The position numbers and the translations under genes are program-made. DNA of 8,623 nucleotides from Candidatus Desantisiibacteriota bacterium (GTDB lineage Bacteria > JACRDZ01): positions 1-8,623 of the forward strand of contig JACQWU010000272.1 in the NCBI GenBank assembly GCA_016209155.1, read 5' to 3'. Positions 1 through 6,120 of this stretch are shown here, in pieces. The notes beneath the pieces were generated by a model. It was not told the DNA's origin. It did not search any database and was given only the letters and a program-made list of their open reading frames with translations. How positions within the stretch are numbered: position 1 is the first letter of the stretch; each line of letters opens with the position of its first letter.

Positions 1-39
1 TAAACCGCTTCACAATTTTATAAAGCAGATTAGATTTAT
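1..39. repeat. 39-bp direct repeat, copy 1
   Basis: This is identical over 39 bases to 927-965. It may extend left of the window. On the minus strand both copies encode KSNLLYKIVKRF in the same hsdM frame. Position 40 onward is unrelated to position 966 onward, so this is the join of a 926-bp tandem duplication or an assembly junction. Confidence 0.9.
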
Positions 40-892
40 TAATATTAACAAAAGCTGTTTCGTTTTCAAGCCTCTGGATTCTTTCTTTCGATGCCTGGAA
101 ATTAAGCTTGAGCGGCCGCTCCACTGTTACGCGCGTATAGCCAAAATATTCATTATCAAATATTTTACAAAACTCGCCCTGTTTAAATGAACCATAAATT
201 TTTGTAATCTCGGAAATATGTTCATCACTAATCTCATTACGTTTATTGCCAAGGCTTCGCGGCATTTTATTAAAAAAACTCACAGCATTAACAAACTGAA
301 TTTTGCCTTTGCGTTCTTTCTCTTTGCGGTTAGTAACAATCCACACATAGGTCGAAATACCGGTATTATAAAAAAGTTGATCCGGCATAGCAATAATCGC
401 CTCAAGCATATCCTTTTCAATTATCCATTTTCTGATTTCGCTTTCACCGCTGCCTGCTCCGCCGGAAAAAAGAGGCGAACCGTTAAACACGATTCCGATA
501 CGCGCCCCGCCGTTTTCAGGCCTCATCTTGGAAATCATATGCTGCAAAAACAAAAACGAACCGTCACTGATGCGCGGAAGCCCGGCGCCAAACCGCCCGG
601 CAAAACCAAGCTGTTCATGTTCTTTGGTTATTTCCTCTTCAATCTTTTTCCACTCCACGCCAAAAGGCTGATTACTCAACATATAATCATATTTTTCATC
701 TTTAAGCCCATCCTGCGTGAATGAATTGCCGAATTTGATATAATCCGTATTTTGCCCCTTGATAAGCATATCGGAATTGCAGATCGCGTATGACTCAGGA
801 TTTAATTCCTGCCCAAACACCCGAAGATCAGCATCGGGATTAAGTTCACGCAGATATTCTTCAGCAATAGAAAGCATACCGCCGGTTCCGCA
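1..892 (-). pseudogene. hsdM: Type I R-M methyltransferase HsdM, 3' remnant (catalytic part)
   Basis: This frame is open from the left window edge to about 892 and was found by translating the minus strand; it has no stop inside the window. It encodes the catalytic N6-adenine methylase domain of HsdM, the modification subunit that methylates adenine together with the HsdS specificity subunit. Recognisable blocks in order are CGTGGM (the end of SAM-binding motif I), VFGQELNPESYAIC, a motif IV region, DGSFLFLQHMISKM, FNGSPLFSGGAGSGES, MPDQLFYNTGISTYVWIVTN and the typical C-terminal YTRVTVERPLKLNFQAS. Motif IV reads SNQPFG where the family has NPPF or NPPY, so a catalytic residue is altered. The part before CGTGGM is missing, and the 5' piece at 802-1350 lies in another frame. 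The first ATG is at 877, without a convincing ribosome site. After the residues TAFVNI the frame enters a 39-bp copy of sequence from the gene's own middle. No hsdS or hsdR is in view. Confidence 0.85.
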
Positions 893-1350
893 TTAGGCAC
901 CTTATCAGGATGAAGGTCAATTTCACTAAACCGCTTCACAATTTTATAAAGCAGATTAGATTTATCAAGACGTTCAATGTGATCTGGAAAATTAAAATGC
1001 TCAAGGATATCGCGGGCATTCTTAGAAAAACCGTTGATATAATTACGCAGATTGGAAGCGATATCATTCGTGTCAGCCGCAAGTTTTTGAAAATCAAATT
1101 TACTTTTATTGTAAAAGGATAGTTTCGCTTTTCGTTTTAAAACTTCTTCAGCCGCATCAGGAGATAAACCTTTAACTTTTGGAAGGTGTTTAAAAATAAT
1201 ATTTTTGGTTGGCTCAAGCACACAATCAAGACGGCGTAAAACCGTAAGAGGTAAAATGACCCTCCCATATTCCGACTGCTTGTAATCCCCACGCAAAAGG
1301 TAAGCAATACTCCAGATAAAATTCGCTTTTTCTTTAAAGTTATTTACCAG
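802..1350 (-). pseudogene. hsdM: Type I R-M methyltransferase HsdM, 5' remnant (N-terminal domain)
   Basis: This is the N-terminal helical domain of HsdM, with LRGDYKQSEYGRVILP, TVLRRLDCVLEPTK, KSNLLYKIVKRFSEIDLHP and then NAE. The family normally continues NAE-MGY-FEELIR and about 60 more residues before the SAM motif DPACGTGG. Here NAE is followed at once, one frame off, by the DNA for CGTGG, and this frame then runs through 27 unrelated residues to a TAA at 802-804. Family-like residues (VNNFKEKANFIWS) continue upstream of the first allowable start, a TTG at 1296. They reach back to a CTG at 1348-1350 with AAGGGG six bases before it, so the original start was probably ATG at that place. 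An in-frame TAA lies just upstream. The piece is divergent from the ATPase at 1540, with 189 bp between them. Decay is well supported; whether any product is made is unknown. Confidence 0.85.
927..965. repeat. 39-bp direct repeat, copy 2 (native context)
   Basis: This is the second copy of the 39-bp repeat. It lies in its expected place in the HsdM N-terminal domain, between ERLD and SEIDLHP, so it is the original and the copy at 1-39 is the displaced one. Confidence 0.9.
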
Positions 1351-1356
1351 AATAAA

Positions 1357-1362
1357 CCCCTT
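1357..1362 (-). promoter_or_regulatory. Ribosome binding site of decayed hsdM, facing a CTG
   Basis: On the minus strand AAGGGG is followed six bases later by CTG (1348-1350), which opens the family-like sequence VNNFKEKANF. The spacing is ideal, which marks CTG as the original start position and suggests an ATG to CTG change. Confidence 0.5.
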
Positions 1363-1443
1363 TTTTAATTATGTAAAATCAAAATATGTATTGTTTATTT
1401 AACCACAAAAATTGTAAAAAAGTCAATAAAGAAAAAAATAAAT

Positions 1444-1519
1444 GTATTGCATTATAAATTAAATATCTATATAATAGTAATGCAATACTAATAATCATTC
1501 ATAACAGTAGTAATGCAAT
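1444..1519 (+). promoter_or_regulatory. Three phased operator-like sites over the ATPase promoter
   Basis: Site 1 GTATTGCATTA (1444-1454) is an exact inverted repeat of site 2 TAATGCAATAC (1478-1488). Site 3, TAGTAATGCAAT (1508-1519), is a direct 12-base repeat of 1475-1486. The central TGCA tetramers are at 1448, 1481 and 1514, exactly 33 bp apart, about three helical turns. Site 1 covers the -35 box, site 2 the likely transcription start, and site 3 sits between start and ribosome site. This is a typical layout for repression or autoregulation. The binding protein is not known; the ATPase itself has a winged-helix-like segment. Confidence 0.6.
1447..1475 (+). promoter_or_regulatory. Sigma-70-type promoter of the DUF4143 ATPase gene
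   Basis: The -35 box TTGCAT (1447-1452) and a perfect -10 box TATAAT (1470-1475) are separated by exactly 17 bases. Transcription would start near 1482, giving a leader of about 58 bases before the ATG at 1540. Repeated TGCA-centred sites overlap the -35 box and the predicted start. Confidence 0.7.
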
Positions 1520-1539
1520 CCAATAAAAAAGGAATTTAT

Positions 1540-2775
1540 ATGTTAGAAGATTTATTCAGGCTCAGTCAGAATTTTATTAGAATATATAAAAGAGAATATA
1601 TAAGATACTTTTTAAAAGTTAATCTATTGAGTAATCGGTTTTCCATAATAATTGGGCAGAGAGGTGTTGGAAAAACCACAGCAATGATCCAGTATATTCT
1701 ATCTTCGTATAATAATGATGTTTTTACAGATAAAGCTATCTATATACAAGCAGACCATTTTCTTGTCGGGAAATACTCACTTTATGAAATAGCGGAGCAG
1801 TTTTATAACCATGGAGGAGAGCTTTTATGTCTGGATGAAATCCATAAATATTCTAACTGGTCTAAAGAATTAAAAAGTATTAATGACACATTTCCTAAAT
1901 TAAAAATAATAGCATCCGGCAGTTCAGCTTTGGAAATATACAAAGGGACTCATGATCTTAGCAGGCGTGCTGTTATTTTAAGAATGTTTGGTTTGTCTTT
2001 TAAAGAGTTTATAGAAATTACTACTGAAAATAAATTGGAAAGGTATGATATTGAAGAAATAATCAAAAATCATCAGAAGATATCAAATAATATTGTGAAT
2101 ATAGTTGAAAAAAAGGGGGGGAAAATTCTTGTATTATTCAAAGAATATCTGGAATATGGCTATTATCCTTATTTTAATGAATTTGCTGATAAAAATATTT
2201 TTCGTTTAACATTAGAACAAAACATACATACTACACTCGAAAGTGATTTGATACTTATACATCCTTCATTAAGTGGTAATAGTATTAAAAAAATAAAGAG
2301 CTTATTATCTATTATAGCGTCATCGGTTCCTTTTACTCCTGATTTAAAAAAGTTAAAAACAATTCTTGATATTGGAGATGAAAGAACCTTAAAAATTTAT
2401 TTAAAATATATGGAAGATGCAGGGATAATAATGAGTATTTATAAAGGCAAAGGCGGTTTAAAAGAATTAGAAAAACCCGAAAAAATTTATCTTAATAATA
2501 CGAATTTAATTTATGCTATAACAGATCATAAAACTGCAAATATAGGAAATATCAGAGAAACTTTTTTTCTAAATATGTTAGATACTTTTCACAAAGCTTC
2601 AATACCATTGAAAGGTGATTTCCTTATTGATAATAAAAATATCTTTGAAATTGGCGGAAAAAACAAAACCTTTGAACAGGTCAAAGATCTTGAAAACGCG
2701 TTTTTAGCTTTAGATGATATAGAAATTGGTTTTGGAAATAAAATTCCCTTATGGCTGTTTGGATTTTTGTATTAA
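1540..2775 (+). CDS. AAA family ATPase with DUF4143-type C-terminal domain
   Basis: The product is 411 residues, predicted cytoplasmic, of the AAA_14/DUF4143 class (COG1373-like). These ATPases are common accessory genes in anaerobes, and their role is not established. Walker A is GQRGVGKTT (residues 39-47), Walker B is LLCLDE (95-100), and a sensor-like IIASGSSALEI follows. A winged-helix-like segment lies near residues 250-305 (LKKLKTILDIGDERTLKIYL). Near the end, D360 and EIGGK (370-374) resemble the metal-binding core of a PD-(D/E)xK nuclease fold, and the protein closes with the family signature GNKIPLWLFGFLY. I chose the ATG at 1540 because AAGGA lies six bases before it. The in-frame ATG at 1513 has no ribosome site and falls inside an operator repeat. 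The gene is far richer in A+T than hsdM or leuA, which suggests separate acquisition. An A7G7 run at 2108-2121 could slip. The family call is firm; the function is unknown. Confidence 0.88.
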   Translation: MLEDLFRLSQNFIRIYKREYIRYFLKVNLLSNRFSIIIGQRGVGKTTAMIQYILSSYNNDVFTDKAIYIQADHFLVGKYSLYEIAEQFYNHGGELLCLDEIHKYSNWSKELKSINDTFPKLKIIASGSSALEIYKGTHDLSRRAVILRMFGLSFKEFIEITTENKLERYDIEEIIKNHQKISNNIVNIVEKKGGKILVLFKEYLEYGYYPYFNEFADKNIFRLTLEQNIHTTLESDLILIHPSLSGNSIKKIKSLLSIIASSVPFTPDLKKLKTILDIGDERTLKIYLKYMEDAGIIMSIYKGKGGLKELEKPEKIYLNNTNLIYAITDHKTANIGNIRETFFLNMLDTFHKASIPLKGDFLIDNKNIFEIGGKNKTFEQVKDLENAFLALDDIEIGFGNKIPLWLFGFLY

Positions 2776-2780
2776 TTATA

Positions 2781-2824
2781 ACCAATCAAAGACAGAAGAT
2801 ACCCTGTGCCACATGGTTCTTCAT
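2781..2824 (-). repeat. Short interspersed repeat, copy A (inverse of 8030-8080)
   Basis: Read on the minus strand this starts ATGAAGAACC and ends GGTATCTTCTGTCTTTGAT, matching both ends of the plus-strand element at 8030-8080. The middle differs in length and sequence. Two oppositely oriented copies in one window point to a dispersed non-coding repeat family. Confidence 0.6.
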
Positions 2825-2833
2825 AATTTTTTG

Positions 2834-2904
2834 ATTAATCCTGTTAAATTCTGTTAATCCTGTCAAAATGTTTTGATTTTATATTTTATGCATAAATCCT
2901 GTCA
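2834..2904. repeat. Degenerate TTAATCCTGT short repeats
   Basis: Units ATTAATCCTGT (2834-2844), TAAATTCTGT (2845-2854) and TAATCCTGT (2855-2863) follow one another with a period near 10, and an isolated AAATCCTGTCA lies at 2894-2904. They are non-coding and directly next to repeat copy A. Confidence 0.5.
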
Positions 2905-2938
2905 TACTCGGCAAAGCATTAAGACTTAAAAATTTCCC

Positions 2939-2966
2939 TTGATTTTACTTTAATTTTTGTTAAAAT
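2939..2966 (+). promoter_or_regulatory. Candidate leuA promoter
   Basis: TTGATT (2939-2944) and TAAAAT (2961-2966) are separated by 16 bases, with four and five matches to consensus. The region is so AT-rich that chance matches are likely. If used, transcription would begin near 2973 and leave a leader of about 135 bases containing the terminator at 3060. Confidence 0.3.
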
Positions 2967-3032
2967 AAATGTTTAAATTAAATTCTATTAAAATATATGA
3001 TCGATCTATTAAATTTAAAATAAAGTTATGGA

Positions 3033-3059
3033 ATGCGGGACTTGAGTGTAATATATTAA
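3033..3059 (+). other. Possible leader peptide MRDLSVIY before the leuA attenuator
   Basis: This eight-codon frame ends with TAA at 3057-3059, the base before the terminator stem begins. It has one Leu, one Val and one Ile codon close together, as expected for branched-chain amino acid attenuation. It lacks a run of Leu codons and has only a weak ribosome site, so chance is a real alternative. Confidence 0.25.
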
Positions 3060-3096
3060 CCCGTCCATGGCATTTGCCAATGACGGGATTTTTTTT
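3060..3096 (+). terminator. Intrinsic terminator/attenuator in the leuA leader
   Basis: The outer stem is CCCGTC (3060-3065) with GACGGG (3082-3087). A 2x2 internal loop leads to an inner stem TGGC/GCCA with the loop ATTT. Eight T residues follow at 3089-3096, then the GGAG ribosome site of leuA at 3097-3100. As the ATPase gene ends 284 bases upstream and leuA begins at once after it, the position suits attenuation of leuA better than simple termination of the ATPase transcript. Confidence 0.75.
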
Positions 3097-3108
3097 GGAG
3101 ATATGGTT

Positions 3109-4617
3109 ATGGCTGAAAAAGTGATATTTTTTGATACAACTCTAAGAGACGGAGAACAATCTCCGGGTGCAAGCTTGAATATTGAAGAAAAGCTAAAAAT
3201 TGCGCGCCAGCTTGCTAAATTAAAGGTAGATATTATTGAAGCTGGATTTCCGATAGCGTCTCCGGGTGATTTTGAAGCTGTTAAACTGATTTCGAAAGAA
3301 ATTAAAGGTCCCGTAATATGCGGTCTCGCGCGTACTACTCAAAAAGATATTGATCGCGCGCACGAAGCGCTTCGTGAAGCAGAAAAACCGAGGATTCATA
3401 CTTTTATCGCAACAAGCGATATTCATCTTAAGCATAAATTAAAAATGTCACGGAACGAAGTGATTAAAACAGCGTATGAAGCAGTTAAATATGCAAAAAA
3501 ATATGTCAGTGATATTGAATTTTCAGCAGAAGATGCGGGGCGCAGTGATCCTGTTTTTCTGCATGAAGTGATTAAAACAGCTATTTCAGCAGGAGCAACA
3601 ACAATAAATATTCCCGATACTGTGGGATATATCACACCTGATGAATTTGGCAATATTATCCGAAATATTAAAGAAAAAGTTCCCGGTATAAATGATATTA
3701 TCCTGAGTGTCCATTGTCACAATGATCTTGGACTTGCTGTTGCCAATTCCATAGCAGCGGTTCAAAACGGAGCAAGGCAGATAGAGTGCACAATTAACGG
3801 GCTGGGTGAACGTGCGGGGAATGCGTCTCTTGAAGAAATCGTTATGATACTTGAGACCAGAAAAAATTATTTTGCACTTGATACAGGGATAAAAGTTGAT
3901 GAAATATATCGCACAAGCAGGCTTGTAAGCAATCTAACGGGAATAATAGTACAGCCAAATAAAGCTATTGTCGGAGCAAATGCTTTTGCTCATGAAGCAG
4001 GTATACATCAGGACGGGATACTTAAAGAACGTTCGACGTATGAGATAATGAGCGCTGAGACTATAGGGCTTGACCGTAACCGCCTGGTACTCGGGAAACA
4101 TTCAGGAAGGCATGCGCTAAAATCAAGGCTGAATGAACTTGGTTATGAACTGGCAGAAAATGAACTTGAAAAATTTTATAATAATTTCAAAGAATTGGCT
4201 GATAAGAAAAAAGAAATATTTGATGATGATTTATTAAGTATTCTTAATATAATTGAAGGAGTAAAAACTATACCTGAAGCATATAAATTAGTTTCAATGA
4301 AAGTAAGCTGCGGTACAAATGAAAAGCCAAAAGCATTGGTAACTCTTGATGTTCAGGGTAAAAATTTATCATTTGAAGGCAGTGGAGATGGACCTGTTGA
4401 TGCGGTTTACCATGCCATAGCTGAAGTTACGGGAACAAAAAGTGTATTACAGGCTTATATAGTCAAAGCTATAACCGGCGGTACCGATGCTCAAGGTGAT
4501 GTTACAGTTGAGGTTGAAGAAAATAATCATACAGTTTTCGGCCGCGGTGTTGACACTGATATAATACTTGCAAGCGCAAAAGCGTATATTAATGCACTTA
4601 ATAAACTTGTACGTTAA
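3109..4617 (+). CDS. leuA: 2-isopropylmalate synthase
   Basis: LeuA condenses 2-oxoisovalerate with acetyl-CoA to give 2-isopropylmalate, the first committed step of leucine synthesis in the cytoplasm. The product is 502 residues, normal for the bacterial form. The N-terminal TIM barrel starts with [13 protein letters not shown] (D9 metal ligand, R13), has the HCH metal motif at His202 and His204, and NGLGERAGN near 230-238. GKHSGRHA follows in the linker region. The C-terminal domain (about residue 380 onward, with GSGDGPVDA near 424) is the dimer domain that binds leucine for feedback inhibition, so the enzyme looks complete and regulated. I chose ATG 3109 because GGAG (3097-3100) lies eight bases before it; an in-frame ATG at 3067 falls inside the terminator hairpin, and the one at 3103 is too close to the ribosome site. 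It is the first gene of leuACD, 96 bases before leuC. Citramalate synthase is less likely given the neighbours. Confidence 0.96.
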   Translation: MAEKVIFFDTTLRDGEQSPGASLNIEEKLKIARQLAKLKVDIIEAGFPIASPGDFEAVKLISKEIKGPVICGLARTTQKDIDRAHEALREAEKPRIHTFIATSDIHLKHKLKMSRNEVIKTAYEAVKYAKKYVSDIEFSAEDAGRSDPVFLHEVIKTAISAGATTINIPDTVGYITPDEFGNIIRNIKEKVPGINDIILSVHCHNDLGLAVANSIAAVQNGARQIECTINGLGERAGNASLEEIVMILETRKNYFALDTGIKVDEIYRTSRLVSNLTGIIVQPNKAIVGANAFAHEAGIHQDGILKERSTYEIMSAETIGLDRNRLVLGKHSGRHALKSRLNELGYELAENELEKFYNNFKELADKKKEIFDDDLLSILNIIEGVKTIPEAYKLVSMKVSCGTNEKPKALVTLDVQGKNLSFEGSGDGPVDAVYHAIAEVTGTKSVLQAYIVKAITGGTDAQGDVTVEVEENNHTVFGRGVDTDIILASAKAYINALNKLVR

Positions 4618-4637
4618 TTTGATAATTCAGGCGGGTA

Positions 4638-4682
4638 GGCTGAAGGTGGAAGGCGATGACTAATATCCTTCAGCCTTCAGCC
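4638..4682. repeat. Inverted repeat of GGCTGAA heptamers between leuA and leuC
   Basis: The left arm (4638-4653, GGCTGAAGGTGGAAGG) pairs with the right arm (4667-4682, CCTTCAGCCTTCAGCC) at 14 of 16 positions around a 13-base loop. The right arm is two copies of a 7-base unit. No T-run follows, so it is not a standard terminator; it could act as a cruciform or an mRNA processing or stability hairpin. Confidence 0.75.
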
Positions 4683-4713
4683 GATACACCTAAATATTTG
4701 AAAGGGAAAAACA

Positions 4714-5976
4714 ATGGGAATGACTATTACTGAAAAAATTCTGGCGGCGCATGCCAAAAAGAAAAAAGTTGAACCGGGGGAACTCATCATTGCGAACATT
4801 GATATTGCTCTGGGAAATGACATTACTGCACCGCTCGCTATTCAGGAATTTGAAAGTCTTGGATTAAAAAAAGTATTTAATCCGGGGAGAATCTGTCTTG
4901 TTCCGGATCATTTTACCCCAAATAAAGACATAAAATCAGCGGAGCAGGTCAAAATTTTGCGTGATTTTGCTAAAAAATATAAAATTAAAAATTATTTTGA
5001 AATTGGACAGATGGGAGTTGAGCATGCTCTGTTACCGGAAAAAGGTATAGTATGTCCGGGAGACCTGATTATAGGCGCGGATTCTCATACATGCACTTAT
5101 GGCGCGCTTGGAGCTTTTTCAACCGGAGTCGGAAGTACTGACCTTGCATCTGTTATGGCAATAGGAAAACTATGGTTTAAGGTACCGGAATCTATTAAAT
5201 TTGTTTATAAAGGTAAACTGCGTAAGTGGGTATCAGGTAAGGATTTAATTTTATACACCATAGGACTTATCGGTGTTGATGGGGCTTTATATCAATCAAT
5301 GGAATTTACAGGTCCTGTTATTGAGAAGCTATCAATGGATAACCGTTTTAGTATGGCGAATATGGCTATTGAAGCAGGAGCAAAAAATGGAATATTTATT
5401 CCTGATGATATTACTCTTGAATATATCAAAAATCGTGTTCAAAGACCGTATAAATTTTACAATAGCGATAAAGACGCAAAATATTCTAAAATCCATGAAA
5501 TAGATGTAAATAATATTGAACCGCAGGTGGCATTTCCTCATCTGCCTGAAAACGCAAAAGGTGTCAGCAAAGCAGGAAAAATTTCTCTTGATCAGGTTGT
5601 TATAGGTTCATGTACAAACGGCAGAATGGAAGATTTGCGGATTGCTGCAAAAATATTGAAAAATCGTAAGGTGAGTTCCAATCTCAGGCTTATTGTAATT
5701 CCTGCAACACAAAATATTTATATGCAAGCCATGAAAGAGGGGCTTATTGAAATTTTTATAAATGCAGGAGCGGCTGTCAGCACTCCAACATGCGGGCCAT
5801 GTCTTGGCGGACATATGGGTATTCTTGCCAAAGGAGAAAAAGCTCTTGCAACCACCAATCGTAATTTTGTAGGAAGAATGGGAAGTCCTGAAAGCGAAGT
5901 TTACCTTGCAGGTCCTGCAATTGCTGCAGCATCGGCTATTTTAGGCAGAATAAGCAGTCCGGAGGATTTAACATAA
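4714..5976 (+). CDS. leuC: 3-isopropylmalate dehydratase large subunit
   Basis: LeuC is the [4Fe-4S] catalytic subunit that, with LeuD, isomerises 2-isopropylmalate to 3-isopropylmalate through a dehydrated intermediate. The product is 420 residues, the length of the shorter, archaeal-like LeuC2/HacA branch of the aconitase family and not the roughly 465-residue E. coli type. Visible motifs are [20 protein letters not shown] (about 121-140), GSCTNGR with Cys300, and [11 protein letters not shown] with Cys360 and Cys363; these three cysteines are the expected cluster ligands. [20 protein letters not shown] is the usual C-terminal block. ATG 4714 is preceded by AAAGGGA at a spacing of six; the ATG at 4720 is an alternative. 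It is co-oriented with leuA and leuD, and separated from each by gaps filled with heptamer hairpins. Homoaconitase is a possible alternative by sequence alone, but the adjacent leuA favours leucine synthesis. Confidence 0.95.
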   Translation: MGMTITEKILAAHAKKKKVEPGELIIANIDIALGNDITAPLAIQEFESLGLKKVFNPGRICLVPDHFTPNKDIKSAEQVKILRDFAKKYKIKNYFEIGQMGVEHALLPEKGIVCPGDLIIGADSHTCTYGALGAFSTGVGSTDLASVMAIGKLWFKVPESIKFVYKGKLRKWVSGKDLILYTIGLIGVDGALYQSMEFTGPVIEKLSMDNRFSMANMAIEAGAKNGIFIPDDITLEYIKNRVQRPYKFYNSDKDAKYSKIHEIDVNNIEPQVAFPHLPENAKGVSKAGKISLDQVVIGSCTNGRMEDLRIAAKILKNRKVSSNLRLIVIPATQNIYMQAMKEGLIEIFINAGAAVSTPTCGPCLGGHMGILAKGEKALATTNRNFVGRMGSPESEVYLAGPAIAAASAILGRISSPEDLT

Positions 5977-5980
5977 TAAC

Positions 5981-6101
5981 AAGCAATGAGCAATGAGCAA
6001 TGAGCAATGAGTGATGAGTGATGAGCAAGGAGTGATGAGCAAGGAGTGATGAGTTGAAAAGATATTTTAACTCATTGCTCATTGCTAATTGCTCATTGCT
6101 T
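5981..6101. repeat. Heptamer tandem repeat and long inverted repeat between leuC and leuD
   Basis: The left side (5981 to about 6055) is a tandem array of 7-base units: GAGCAAT first, then variants GAGTGAT and GAGCAAG. The right arm (6068-6101) is the reverse complement of 5981-6014 at 32 of 34 positions. The loop of 53 bases contains further units. It ends six bases before the leuD ribosome site. The stem could form a large cruciform or mRNA hairpin; the pattern resembles heptameric short tandem repeats known from other bacteria. Confidence 0.88.
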
Positions 6102-6120
6102 CTTTTAAAAGGAGAAAAAC

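Larger units (their letters stand above)
2776..3108. other. 333-bp intergenic region before leuA
   Basis: No gene of normal size is seen here. From left to right it holds a short interspersed repeat (2781-2824), degenerate copies of a TTAATCCTGT unit (2834-2904), a weak promoter candidate (2939-2966), a very AT-rich leader, an eight-codon reading frame (3033-3059) and an intrinsic terminator (3060-3096) directly before the leuA ribosome site. Confidence 0.7.

Noticed and set aside
218-724. Open frame of 168 codons on the plus strand
   Set aside because: It lies opposite the clear HsdM catalytic domain on the minus strand and has no family-like motifs.
1513-1539. Upstream ATG extending the ATPase by nine residues
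   Set aside because: It lies in the third operator repeat without a ribosome site, while AAGGA is well placed for ATG 1540.
1-2775. A defence island joining HsdM and the ATPase in one system
   Set aside because: hsdM is broken in several ways, the genes are divergent, and no HsdR, HsdS or other defence gene is in view.
3000-3100. T-box riboswitch before leuA
   Set aside because: There is a terminator, but no GGGTGG-ACCGCG type antiterminator signature was found.
3067-3108. Upstream in-frame ATG extending LeuA by 14 residues
   Set aside because: The ATG at 3067 is inside the terminator hairpin and has no ribosome site; GGAG at 3097 fits ATG 3109.
5981-6101. CRISPR-like array
   Set aside because: Units are 7 bases with no spacers, and the second half is an inverted copy; this is a tandem and inverted repeat.
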